Source of the DNA: an uncultured Spirochaetia bacterium
GTDB taxonomy: Bacteria; Spirochaetota; UBA4802; JAGODF01
Length of the DNA stretch: 21,105 nucleotides
Assembly: GCA_937967705.1 (NCBI GenBank)
Contig: CALCJG010000319.1
Location: 1 to 21,105, forward strand
Direction of reading: 5' to 3'
Both the position numbers and the translations under genes were made by a program. Of this stretch, positions 1-7,070 are shown piece after piece. Position 1 is the first letter of the stretch. Every line of letters begins with the position of its first letter. The notes below the pieces were generated by a model. The model ran no database searches. It was not told the DNA's origin and saw only the letters and a list, made by a program, of their open reading frames with translations.

Positions 1-73
1 AAAAAGTCCATAAATAATCTATTTATTATCATTTTTTTAAAAAAGACGTCCTATATCATTATACAATAGAAAA

Positions 74-94
74 CGCCGGCACATCCGGCCGGCG
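74..94 (-). terminator. Rho-independent terminator behind the membrane-protein gene
   Basis: Bases 74-80 (CGCCGGC) and 88-94 (GCCGGCG) form a perfect 7-bp GC-rich stem with a 7-nt loop. Read on the minus strand it is followed by TTTTCTATTG (73-64). It lies 45 bases past the stop codon of the minus-strand membrane-protein gene ending at 140 and should end that transcript. Bases 1-73 are AT-rich and hold no gene that I can see. Confidence 0.75.
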
Positions 95-139
95 CTGATG
101 TTTTCAGGAATAAACATTCCCCAAGATCAAGAACGACTT

Positions 140-793
140 TTAATACTTCCAGCCCAGCAGCCCCAGGCCGATGATATTCATTACGACAGGAACCGAATAG
201 ACCACGCCCAGCATCGTCAGCTTTGCCCTCATCGTTTTGAGAGTCAGCATGAGGATGGCGGCGCAGAAAAAGTGAAAATATCCGATGAGGAATATCAGCC
301 AGACCCCTCCGAAAGACCTCATCCAGAAGGAATATTCCCACACGAGATGCCCTCCGATATTCAGCAGCACCTCAATGAAGACGCAGAAGGCGGAATAGGT
401 TACGGCCCAGAACCATTTTTCCGGCAACCCGAGAATTTTCCCCTTCCCCTCATCGGTCAGGGTGTGATAATAGATGATGCCCAGTATGGAGAACATGAAC
501 ATGATTTCGATGTTCCACCCCACCATCGTCCTCAACGCGGTATCGCCGGGCGCCGTCCAGAAAGCGGAACGCTGCGTGAGATGCATGACCCATCCGTTCC
601 AGGTTTCGTTGAAAAAATCCACTCCGAAGATCGTTAGCCCGCAGAAAACGGCGTTCCAGTTACCGCTGCTTTTGGCCTCCTTCATTTCTCTGACGTAGAT
701 GTAAAAAACGATGGCGAGAAGCGGGATCACATACCATTTTATCATGGATAAATCCCTCAACCCGTTTAAAGCCTGTATCGTTGCCGGTGTCAT
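140..793 (-). CDS. Hypothetical multi-pass inner-membrane protein
   Basis: This 217-residue protein is strongly hydrophobic, with likely membrane spans near residues 17-35, 90-110, 126-148, 162-186 and 190-213, and perhaps a further one near 45-65. It is rich in Trp, Tyr and Phe and has no signal peptide beyond the first span. I do not recognise the family. The start is supported by AGGAGGTC (804-797) a few bases ahead of the ATG. It lies 114 bases behind the TetR-type regulator on the same strand and is followed by a terminator, so the two are probably co-transcribed. This suggests, as inference only, that the membrane protein is a target of that regulator and may help to transport or respond to its ligand, perhaps a lipid-like or hydrophobic compound. 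There is no catalytic motif on which to base a reaction. Confidence 0.8.
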   Translation of the reverse strand: MTPATIQALNGLRDLSMIKWYVIPLLAIVFYIYVREMKEAKSSGNWNAVFCGLTIFGVDFFNETWNGWVMHLTQRSAFWTAPGDTALRTMVGWNIEIMFMFSILGIIYYHTLTDEGKGKILGLPEKWFWAVTYSAFCVFIEVLLNIGGHLVWEYSFWMRSFGGVWLIFLIGYFHFFCAAILMLTLKTMRAKLTMLGVVYSVPVVMNIIGLGLLGWKY

Positions 794-907
794 AAAGACC
801 TCCTGTTAATATTGTTTCACATCGCCGACCACTGGAGAAAACCGATGCCTCATTCCGTGCACAGGATGCACCGTTACAGGTGTCGGAAACAATGCTTTAT
901 GTACTTA

Positions 908-1519
908 TCATGCAGGGGAACCATCGGAAGATTTTTCGACCTCCCGGCATAATCCCCTAACGGCTATCTTGAGTCCCTCCTCGAAGATTCTCAGGCTTCT
1001 GAGTCCCTCAGACTTCACATAGACCTTGATGAGATAGAGGATGTAGACAGAGAAAAGAAATTCCGCCACAAGGTCCATATCCATGGGATGAAATCGCCCC
1101 TCCTGAACCCCCTCCCGCAGTATAGTATGCAGAATATTCTTGGCCTCTTCGTTGACATCGGAAAAACGGTCCTCCCGGGGCGTCACCGAAAAGATTGTAG
1201 GATCGTTGATAAGTATGTTCCGGAGGTCTTCATGCTGGGACAGGTACTCAGCGGACCGGCGGGCCAACAGGACAAACTTTTCCAGAGGATCAGTATCCTG
1301 GATGATGGAATCCGCCATGGAGTCCCGCCATTGACTCAGGGCAAAGCGCACGGTCTGCTCATAGAGATCCTGCTTATCCCTCACATAAAAGTAGATATTC
1401 CCCTTGGTCATCCCTGCTTCTGCAGCCACCTGTTCCAGGGATGTTTTTTTAAAGCCGAAACGCCCGAACAGCCAGAGAGCGGCCTGAAAGATCTCCTGTC
1501 GTTTCCGATTCTTTTTCAT
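908..1519 (-). CDS. TetR/AcrR-family transcriptional regulator
   Basis: This 203-residue protein has the usual TetR layout. The N-terminal helical DNA-binding domain (about residues 5-55) has a helix-turn-helix near 26-45: TSLEQVAAEAGMTKGNIYFY, with the family's conserved Gly-x-x-x-Gly-x-(I/L)-Y-x-(H/Y)-(F/V) pattern. It is followed by DKQDLYE and an all-helical C-terminal ligand and dimer domain to the end. These proteins are usually repressors that leave DNA when a small hydrophobic ligand binds. The ligand cannot be told from the sequence. No strong ribosome-binding site is seen, but the ATG at 1519 gives the expected short basic N-terminus. A dyad at 1531-1566 directly upstream is a good candidate for autoregulation. 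The downstream gene on the same strand is a membrane protein. Confidence 0.9.
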   Translation of the reverse strand: MKKNRKRQEIFQAALWLFGRFGFKKTSLEQVAAEAGMTKGNIYFYVRDKQDLYEQTVRFALSQWRDSMADSIIQDTDPLEKFVLLARRSAEYLSQHEDLRNILINDPTIFSVTPREDRFSDVNEEAKNILHTILREGVQEGRFHPMDMDLVAEFLFSVYILYLIKVYVKSEGLRSLRIFEEGLKIAVRGLCREVEKSSDGSPA

Positions 1520-1530
1520 GGAAAACCGAT

Positions 1531-1584
1531 AATTGAATACTTTAATAATATGTTCAATTATTCAAACATCCTCCACAATGTCAA
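1531..1584 (-). promoter_or_regulatory. Probable autoregulated promoter and dyad operator of the TetR-type gene
   Basis: On the minus strand a consensus -35 box TTGACA lies at 1584-1579. Just downstream, 1531-1566 is AT-rich with nested inverted repeats: AATTGAA (1531-1537) pairs with TTCAATT (1553-1559), and TTGAATA (1533-1539) with TATTCAA (1559-1565). The -10 box is poor: any hexamer with 17-18 spacing falls in the dyad and matches consensus weakly. An operator overlapping the -10 and leader is the normal arrangement for self-repression by TetR-type proteins. The dyad is seen; the regulator assignment is inference. Confidence 0.5.
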
Positions 1585-1893
1585 TTATTTTTTCCCATTT
1601 TTCCATCTTGTATTCTGACGAGGGGAACAATAAGCCATGTTGATTTCTGCTATCGCATCCCCCCATTTGGGAAATCGGTGTGCATCACATCCCGGCCCCC
1701 GGATGGTCCATCACCATCCCTGCCAACCAGTTTTCCCTTCACATTTCAGTATAGAATTTTCAGCGATACTCCCCACGAGGATAGATACTGTGAAATATTC
1801 AAAATTTAATTTTTTTTGTTGCATTCTATAACAAGCTGGTTTAAACTTGATGAGTCGATGTGAAAAAAATAAAAAACTGACTAAATACAAATC
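1585..1893. other. Non-coding intergenic region between the divergent TetR-type and cyclase genes
   Basis: No convincing gene lies in this stretch. A 64-codon open frame at 1637-1831 has odd composition (runs of His, Pro and Cys) and no recognisable features, so I leave it out. Bases 1800-1875 become very AT-rich. TTGATG (1847-1852), 17 bases, then TAAAAA (1870-1875) is a weak promoter candidate for the cyclase operon that would leave a very short leader. No terminator-like hairpin or riboswitch is evident. Confidence 0.4.
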
Positions 1894-3600
1894 ATGAAGA
1901 AACTAATCGAGACACTTTTCGGGCAGAAGATCAACGGCACCCGGGTCGTACCGGTCACGATCAAAATCATACTGGTATTTACGCTGATCATACTGGTCTC
2001 CAACCTCACCTCGAACTACATCAACCTGATCTTCAACCGTACCGAGCTCGTCAACCTCATGCGCCAGCTCCTGGCTAAAGACCTCAAGGACATTTACAGC
2101 TTCTGCAATACCCAGCATGAAATCTATCAGATCAACCGGGATTTCAAGGGTTCAGTGGATAACATTGAGAAAAAGGGGCTCAATGATCTGAAAAACAAGA
2201 AGGCCGTTGTCCTGGGGGTCAAACCGGACGGCACCTTCCTCTTCCAATCCTCTAAAATTAAGAAATATCAGGCCCTTTCGGACAAAAAAGCCCTCAAGGT
2301 CTTCAACGACAGCCTTCAGAAAAACATCATGGAGGGATTCGTACCTCTTGTTTTCAACAACGAGGAGTACCTGACCGTCTATAAATACAATTCCAAGTGG
2401 AACATCTTCCTGATCCGAGGCGAGGAGTTAAATGAGTTCTATCAGGAATCCCGAAGGATTTTCCGGGATATCAGCCTCATAATCCTGCTGATTACCCTGG
2501 CCAGTGCCGTTGTGGGCATACTTCTCCTGAGATTCATATTACGCTTCATACGAATCATCACGGGAAATATCATGCACATGGTGCAGAATCAGCAGCTTGA
2601 TCTCATCGACCTCAAGGGAGCCCCCAATGATGACATCACCTATCTGGGCGTTGCCTTCAATTCTCTGTCCAACACGATCAACAACCTCGTTTCGATATTC
2701 CGCAAGTTTGCCAACAAGGATATCGCCATCAAGGCCTATCGCGACAGGGAAGTTAAACTGGAAGGTAATCAGAAGGATCTCACCATCCTTTTCTCAGATA
2801 TCAAAAGCTTTACTTTCATAACAGAAACCCTGGGAACGGACATCATCAAACTCCTCAACCTGCATTACGACAAAGCCATTCGGGAAATTGTCAAGAATGA
2901 CGGGGTGATTGGATCCATCATCGGGGACGCCCTCCTCGCGGTTTTCGGTGTGCTGGAGGAATCCCACGAGAACAAATCCCTTTCCGCCATCAGGACCGCA
3001 TACAAAATACAGGATGTAGCCCAGTCTCTGCGTGATCAGATGCACAAGAGACGGCAGGAACTCATCAGAACCAAGGGCAAACTGACAGAGGAAGAGGAGA
3101 GCGTATTCAAAGCCGTCCTTCTGGAAGTCGGAGTCGGTATCGACGGAGGCGAGGTTTTCTACGGGACAATCGGTTCTTATGTCCGAATGACCAACACGGT
3201 CATCGGAGACAACGTCAACTCAGCTTCCCGACTGGAAGGCCTTACCCGCGTCTACAAGGTGCCTGTCATTTGTTCGGAATACGTCAAGACGGATATTGAA
3301 AACAACGTAGACAACCACGGGATGACGTTTATCGAGATTGACACTGTCAAGGTAAAGGGTAAAACCATAGGGAAAAAGGTCTACTGGCCGCTGCTGGACA
3401 GGGATATGACGAAATCCCTCAAGACCCAGATCGCTTATTACAATGAGGGATTGGAATTATATTACAACGGCGACTGGAAAAAGTCGTACCGCTCTTTCAG
3501 CAAATGCACACTGCCTCTTTCCGATGTTTTCAAGGAAAGGACGAAAAATTATGAATGCCCAAGAAACTGGAACGGCATATGGGAAATGAAAACAAAGTAA
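1894..3600 (+). CDS. Membrane-bound class III nucleotide cyclase (adenylate/guanylate cyclase domain)
   Basis: 568 residues. A first membrane span (about 21-40) is followed by an extracytoplasmic sensor region (41-190), a second span (about 193-215) and a HAMP-like linker (216-270). The class III catalytic domain covers roughly 290-500. Both metal-binding aspartates are visible, D302 in FSDIKSFT and D345 in IIGDALLAVFG, as are transition-state residues N442 and R446 in GDNVNSASRLEG. The domain should turn ATP or GTP into a cyclic nucleotide in the cytoplasm, controlled by an outside signal. One oddity is that the usual substrate-selecting Lys (K-x-x-G-D) is Ser341, so substrate choice is uncertain. 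About 20 extra charged residues (379-406) lengthen the helical region before the VGVGIDGGEVFYGT strand. A C-terminal extension (510-568) carries amphipathic helices and a conserved-looking tail. No clear ribosome-binding site precedes the ATG. The next gene overlaps its 3' end. Confidence 0.92.
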   Translation: MKKLIETLFGQKINGTRVVPVTIKIILVFTLIILVSNLTSNYINLIFNRTELVNLMRQLLAKDLKDIYSFCNTQHEIYQINRDFKGSVDNIEKKGLNDLKNKKAVVLGVKPDGTFLFQSSKIKKYQALSDKKALKVFNDSLQKNIMEGFVPLVFNNEEYLTVYKYNSKWNIFLIRGEELNEFYQESRRIFRDISLIILLITLASAVVGILLLRFILRFIRIITGNIMHMVQNQQLDLIDLKGAPNDDITYLGVAFNSLSNTINNLVSIFRKFANKDIAIKAYRDREVKLEGNQKDLTILFSDIKSFTFITETLGTDIIKLLNLHYDKAIREIVKNDGVIGSIIGDALLAVFGVLEESHENKSLSAIRTAYKIQDVAQSLRDQMHKRRQELIRTKGKLTEEEESVFKAVLLEVGVGIDGGEVFYGTIGSYVRMTNTVIGDNVNSASRLEGLTRVYKVPVICSEYVKTDIENNVDNHGMTFIEIDTVKVKGKTIGKKVYWPLLDRDMTKSLKTQIAYYNEGLELYYNGDWKKSYRSFSKCTLPLSDVFKERTKNYECPRNWNGIWEMKTK

Positions 3601-4919
3601 ACAGCAAGGAAATTATCGAGAAAAGCAAGGCTATGTTCCTTCCGGATGAAGTCAAGCCGGATGCGTTGCCTTACGTCTACTCACTCGAGGAAGAGTTTGC
3701 CAAGACCAAAAAGAACAAGAGCTATCTCTTCTACCTGGCCGTCATAGGGTTTATCGCCCTCGTGGTGATCCTGACGATATTTATAACTGCCTATGTTCAG
3801 AACAAGAGCAGGGCCATTGACATCAATATCTCGGAGTTCGAAGATCTCAAGCTGCGGGACCTTCTCGATTCTTCCAGAAAGTACGAGGCGCAGTTAAACG
3901 CCCTCAAGGACGAACTGGACGACATCAAGCTCAAGATGAACAATGACGTCCTTCGGGTAAAGGACGATGCGGCCCGTCAGCGGGAGAACATTCTGGCCAA
4001 GAACCTCTCCGAAGCGGAAACGCAGAAACAGTTGGCCCGCGTCAAGGATAGCGAGGACCGCAAGGTCAAAGCGGTGCGGGCCAGCTATCAGAAAAGGATA
4101 AGCGATAAAGAACAGGAAATTGCCGCCCTGAAGAAACAGATAGCCAGCCAGGACAGCAAAATGCGGTCCAACATTCAAAAGGCCGAAGACATCGTTAGCA
4201 ATTACCAGAAACTTCATAAGATGAAAATGGATAAACAGAAAGCAGAGTATGAAGATGAAATCCGCAGACTTAAGGATTATCATCAAAGATATATCGCCTC
4301 CCTCATATTAAAGTACAATCCGATATTCAGATCCGACCGGATTCTCAAGATCATCAACACGCCGGTTGACACCTCGTCCAAAAGCCTGCCCAAGCTGAGA
4401 GGGTACATGCCGGAACTGAGGCGGGAAAACGTTATCTCCGAAGGGGCCTTTCGTTCCATAAGAGATAAAATTGCCAATGAACAGCTGGTTACCGACCGGA
4501 TGAAAAAAATTCCTTACGAAAACTCGGTACCGTCTGCTCTAAACTCCCTGGATTCCCTTTCGCGCAACATCATAAGCGATTATGAAAATCTCTGGTACAG
4601 CCTTGTTCTGGTCATTCAGAAAAAGAACCGTCAGCTGGGTTATTACGGTTATGCCTTCAATTTTCTTTCCAGGGAAAATCCCGAAAGCGGCTATATCACT
4701 GATCCCAGAGATCCCAAGCATATCCGTCTTCACATGATGTCCTTTCATAAAGTCAAGGAAGGGGACACAGCGCTTGTTTTCCGCAGTGATGATGATTATA
4801 TAGGGAAGATTCAGTTCTTTAATACCTTTGACGGTCTGGCGGCCAAGACCCTCGAACTGGTTCAGGGTAAAAAGATGGAGCCTTTTGATAAAATATTGAT
4901 TAAAATCAAGAAGGATTGA
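3579..4919 (+). CDS. Hypothetical coiled-coil membrane protein in the cyclase operon
   Basis: 446 residues from ATG 3579, which overlaps the cyclase by 22 bases and has GGAA six bases ahead. An ATG at 3555 (46-base overlap, 454 residues) is the alternative, with GGAAAGGA rather far upstream. There is one membrane span near residues 50-72, preceded by a short Lys-rich cytoplasmic segment. A long charged coiled coil follows (about 88-242; heptads rich in Lys, Glu, Asp, Gln), then a folded C-terminal region (about 250-446). Its end, with KEGDTALVFRSDDDYIGKI and EPFDKILIKI, looks like a small beta-barrel or SH3-like module. I do not recognise the family. The layout suggests a protein anchored in the inner membrane whose rod spans the periplasm. 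Tight overlap with the cyclase suggests that the two are made together and may share a signal; this is inference. Confidence 0.82.
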   Translation: MGNENKVNSKEIIEKSKAMFLPDEVKPDALPYVYSLEEEFAKTKKNKSYLFYLAVIGFIALVVILTIFITAYVQNKSRAIDINISEFEDLKLRDLLDSSRKYEAQLNALKDELDDIKLKMNNDVLRVKDDAARQRENILAKNLSEAETQKQLARVKDSEDRKVKAVRASYQKRISDKEQEIAALKKQIASQDSKMRSNIQKAEDIVSNYQKLHKMKMDKQKAEYEDEIRRLKDYHQRYIASLILKYNPIFRSDRILKIINTPVDTSSKSLPKLRGYMPELRRENVISEGAFRSIRDKIANEQLVTDRMKKIPYENSVPSALNSLDSLSRNIISDYENLWYSLVLVIQKKNRQLGYYGYAFNFLSRENPESGYITDPRDPKHIRLHMMSFHKVKEGDTALVFRSDDDYIGKIQFFNTFDGLAAKTLELVQGKKMEPFDKILIKIKKD

Positions 4920-4921
4920 TC

Positions 4922-5722
4922 ATGAGAACACTGTTAAATCTCATATTCATAATAATGCTCAGCGGATCTCTCTGGGCTTTTGACTGGGAAGCCAATAAAA
5001 TAACCGTCGAAAATAAAACATCCGACGACAGTAAAACCGAACTCCAATTAAAGGACGATAAAGGTTTCAGCTTCAAGGTTACCTATTCCGGCGACCTGAG
5101 CGATAAAAACGGACAGCTGATACTCAAGCTCAAGGAGGATTTCAGCGGCTGGAAAAACATGAAACTGGCCAAGCTGAACTTTATCGCCTCCGAGGGGATT
5201 GTTGAGGCAATTGTTGTTCCTTCCGAGTTCAGCTATGAAGGGACTGCCATTAATGATTACGTACCTGCAGGCATGATTTTTTCCTATACCGATTATCTGC
5301 AGTATAATTTTAGAATAACCGTCAACAAGCTGTTTGTCCGCATCAAGGGGGATTTCAAGGGTGAGGATCTTTTCTGCAAAAAGCTCGTGGAAGCCATCAA
5401 AAACCCGCAGCTTTTCATTAAAAAGCGGGACCCGGAATATTTCCTGGAGAAAATCGAAGAACTAGAAACATCGCTGAAAAAACTCAACGACGAAAAGGAA
5501 AAGATCAGGAACGCGGTCATCACTCTTCATAACTCGGGTTTCTTCAGCGGCCCCTCCCCTATCCCGGCTGCCAATGTCCAGAAGGTCCTGGACATGAAAA
5601 AGGCCAATCCCAAATGGAACGCCAAGCAGATTTCCGAAGAGCTGGAAAAGCAGAAAGTGAAAATATCAGACAAGGAAGTTGGACTCATCCTGGCGGTTTT
5701 TCTCAACGAATTCGAAAAATAA
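4922..5722 (+). CDS. Hypothetical secreted protein, last gene of the cyclase operon
   Basis: 266 residues from ATG 4922, chosen because AAGGA (4911-4915) sits six bases upstream. A TTG at 4916 overlapping the previous stop would lie too close to that site. The N-terminus is a signal peptide (MRTLLNLIFIIMLSGSLWA, cut near residue 19), with no lipobox cysteine. Residues 20-140 are beta-rich, alternating polar and hydrophobic. Residues 170-200 form a short charged coiled coil, and residues 217-262 are helical with an AKQISEELEKQKVKISDKEV pattern resembling a small helix-turn-helix or winged-helix fold, unusual in an exported protein. I do not recognise the family. It begins two bases after the previous stop and is followed at once by a strong terminator, so it is the last cistron of the cyclase transcript. 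An envelope role linked to the coiled-coil neighbour is plausible but not shown. Confidence 0.83.
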   Translation: MRTLLNLIFIIMLSGSLWAFDWEANKITVENKTSDDSKTELQLKDDKGFSFKVTYSGDLSDKNGQLILKLKEDFSGWKNMKLAKLNFIASEGIVEAIVVPSEFSYEGTAINDYVPAGMIFSYTDYLQYNFRITVNKLFVRIKGDFKGEDLFCKKLVEAIKNPQLFIKKRDPEYFLEKIEELETSLKKLNDEKEKIRNAVITLHNSGFFSGPSPIPAANVQKVLDMKKANPKWNAKQISEELEKQKVKISDKEVGLILAVFLNEFEK

Positions 5723-5744
5723 TCTTACCCTGTGGTTATAACAG

Positions 5745-5776
5745 GAAAACCGCCAAATTGGCGGTTTTCTTTTTTT
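5745..5776 (+). terminator. Rho-independent terminator of the cyclase operon
   Basis: GAAAACCGCC (5745-5754) pairs perfectly with GGCGGTTTTC (5760-5769) around an AAATT loop, followed by seven Ts (5770-5776). It lies 23 bases after the last stop of the plus-strand operon. On the minus strand the stem also ends in TTTTC, so it probably serves the converging minus-strand gene ending at 5798 as well. Confidence 0.93.
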
Positions 5777-5797
5777 ATCTCGGTTGATTATTATTCT

Positions 5798-6127
5798 TCA
5801 GTTTGTGGTGACCGATTCATCCAGCATGGCTGAGTGAATGCGAACGAAGAGGTCATACATATTATCTGTTTCCAGGGAGGCGTAAGGGTATTTCTTTCCA
5901 TCCCGGAACTCCACGGAAACCCCTTCCTCCTGGCTCATTGTCACAAAAAAGCCCTCGAGAATGCTCCCATCGTCTTCTGTTATATCCGTTACTTCCAGCT
6001 TCCCGTTGTAACCAATACCATATTCCAAAAGGGAATCGATTACTGCACGTTCCAGCTCATCTCTCATCAATTCCATTAAATAGGTAATGTTTTCCAGTTT
6101 TTTAAAAATTGAATCGTTTCGGTTCAT
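5798..6127 (-). CDS. Small hypothetical cytoplasmic protein
   Basis: 109 residues, acidic and soluble, with no signal peptide or membrane span. The N-terminal third is helical (FKKLENITYLMELMRDELER), and the rest looks like an alpha/beta domain with a strand-rich centre (KLEVTDITEDDGSILEGFFV). I do not recognise a family. AGGATAA lies about eight bases ahead of the ATG on the minus strand. It starts 37 bases after the lipoprotein gene at 6165-6698 on the same strand, so the two are probably co-transcribed. It converges on the cyclase operon and shares the hairpin at 5745-5769 as a likely terminator. Nothing in the sequence points to a reaction. Confidence 0.72.
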   Translation of the reverse strand: MNRNDSIFKKLENITYLMELMRDELERAVIDSLLEYGIGYNGKLEVTDITEDDGSILEGFFVTMSQEEGVSVEFRDGKKYPYASLETDNMYDLFVRIHSAMLDESVTTN

Positions 6128-6164
6128 TGGATTATCCTGTCAATTGTTTAATTCATGCATCTAA

Positions 6165-6698
6165 TCAATTCACCTTCAAGGCAATTATCTCTGTAATTGT
6201 CAATCCTCCGCCGGTAAGTGTTACGCCGCCGGCAGCAGTTGTTATCCTATAAGTGCCATTCCCCTGATCCACAAAATTCAGGGTAACGGAACCACTGCTA
6301 TATGTGTATGTAGATCCGCTTAAAGACACTTTAAAAGTACAATTTGAGCCATCAAGCGTAATGCTGGATGGGATATAAGAGGATTGAAAATACATCTTAA
6401 GATTAAAAGCAGTTGTACTACTGGGATCTTGACTAACGGCTACCCCTACATAATCGACACCATTTACATTGGCATTATACAAAACAGCATAACACTGGGC
6501 TGCCGTAGTACAGTTATAGCCGGTTCCATTATATGTTATTGTATTTGATGTAATATTTGTTGTATACTTGGTCAATGTTCCCGGTTGAGCAATATAGGTT
6601 CCGGCATCATCCCCCCCAGAGCTCTTCTTACAACCCGTAAGCAGAACAATAAATAAAACAATATATAATGCTACCGCTTTCACAAAAAACCTTTCCAC
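6165..6698 (-). CDS. Ser/Thr/Gly-rich lipoprotein
   Basis: 177 residues from a GTG at 6698, chosen because AAAGGAGT (6710-6703) sits five bases upstream. The in-frame ATG at 6731 would add eleven residues and lacks such a site. A hydrophobic signal (residues 9-22) ends in LLTGC, so Cys25 should be lipidated. Next comes a flexible KKSSGGDD linker, then a beta-rich region dominated by Thr, Ser, Gly, Asn and Tyr with strands such as GSTYTYSSGSVTLNFV. I do not recognise the family; the composition fits a surface or periplasmic lipoprotein that binds rather than catalyses. The gene is clearly more AT-rich than its neighbours, which may mean fast evolution or recent acquisition. The 109-residue gene follows it closely. 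No clear promoter can be picked out in the AT-rich upstream DNA. Confidence 0.8.
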   Translation of the reverse strand: MERFFVKAVALYIVLFIVLLTGCKKSSGGDDAGTYIAQPGTLTKYTTNITSNTITYNGTGYNCTTAAQCYAVLYNANVNGVDYVGVAVSQDPSSTTAFNLKMYFQSSYIPSSITLDGSNCTFKVSLSGSTYTYSSGSVTLNFVDQGNGTYRITTAAGGVTLTGGGLTITEIIALKVN

Positions 6699-6760
6699 AT
6701 TAACTCCTTTATGGATGTAAAGCATAATCAAAGACCTGCTAACATATTAATTGATGAACG

Positions 6761-6791
6761 AAATCCTTTGGTCATTATAACCAAAGGATTT
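6761..6791 (-). terminator. Probable terminator behind the two-selenoprotein operon
   Basis: AATCCTTTGGT (6762-6772) pairs perfectly with ACCAAAGGATT (6780-6790) around a 7-nt loop, extended by A6761-T6791. It lies about 58 bases past the stop of the small membrane selenoprotein gene on the minus strand and ahead of the lipoprotein gene. The T-run after it is short (TTT then CGTTC on the minus strand), so termination may be only partial, and the lipoprotein could receive read-through. Confidence 0.45.
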
Positions 6792-6848
6792 TATTATCAT
6801 CTCTCAGGGAAGTATTATTGTCAATGATAATGGGAAAAAAAGAACGGA

Positions 6849-7070
6849 TTATTCCTTTCTTTCAGTCCCCTTCAGGGGGTTTTCAATCTTCATCTTCTCT
6901 TTTTGAGCATCATCCAGGAGTTTTTTGTAGGATTCATCTTTGTCCGCCGGACAAAAAGCCTGGGACATTCAGGTTCGTATACCCAGTTTGGGAAGGACCC
7001 ATACATTTATTACAAACCAGAGTGCCATGAATATCACTACACCCAATAATGTTTTAAAATCTTTGTCCAT
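6849..7070 (-). CDS. Small single-pass membrane selenoprotein (UGA-containing, unrecognised family)
   Basis: Read through one in-frame TGA (6971-6969), this is a 73-residue protein: a short charged start (MDKDFKT), one membrane span (about residues 8-27), then VLPKLGIRT-U34-MSQAFC40 and a Lys/Glu-rich helical tail ending at TAA 6851-6849. U34 and C40 could form a selenenylsulfide or a metal site just outside the span, a layout typical of redox-active selenoproteins. Evidence for recoding is fourfold. The frame stays open and protein-like for 39 codons past TGA. A hairpin fitting a bacterial SECIS lies 20 nt beyond TGA. The ATG overlaps the stop of the HesB-like selenoprotein gene (TGATG), so translation is coupled. 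The partner gene uses the same trick. Without recoding only a 33-residue membrane peptide would be made. I cannot name the family; function is inferred as redox or metal handling with its partner. Confidence 0.75.
6937..6957 (-). promoter_or_regulatory. Candidate bacterial SECIS hairpin for the small membrane selenoprotein
   Basis: On the minus strand TTTTTGTCC (6957-6949) pairs with GGACAAAGA (6945-6937) around a GGC loop: nine pairs with one G-U. The loop starts 20 nt after the in-frame TGA and opens with G. Established bacterial SECIS features are a short stem-loop inside the coding region, a loop some 16-37 nt beyond UGA, and a G among the first two loop bases for SelB binding. All are met here. 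Confidence 0.72.

Noticed and set aside
98..637. Plus-strand 179-codon open frame
   Set aside because: It is antisense to the membrane-protein gene; the product is Pro/His/Glu-rich without structure, while the minus-strand product has coherent membrane spans and an AGGAGG site.
1637..1831. Plus-strand 64-codon open frame with a distant GAGGGG upstream
   Set aside because: Low-complexity, His/Pro/Cys-rich, with no recognisable fold, and it lies in a region expected to be regulatory.
6818..7030. Plus-strand open frame of 70 codons
   Set aside because: It lies over the membrane selenoprotein gene on the other strand, has no plausible protein features, and its composition fits a shadow frame.
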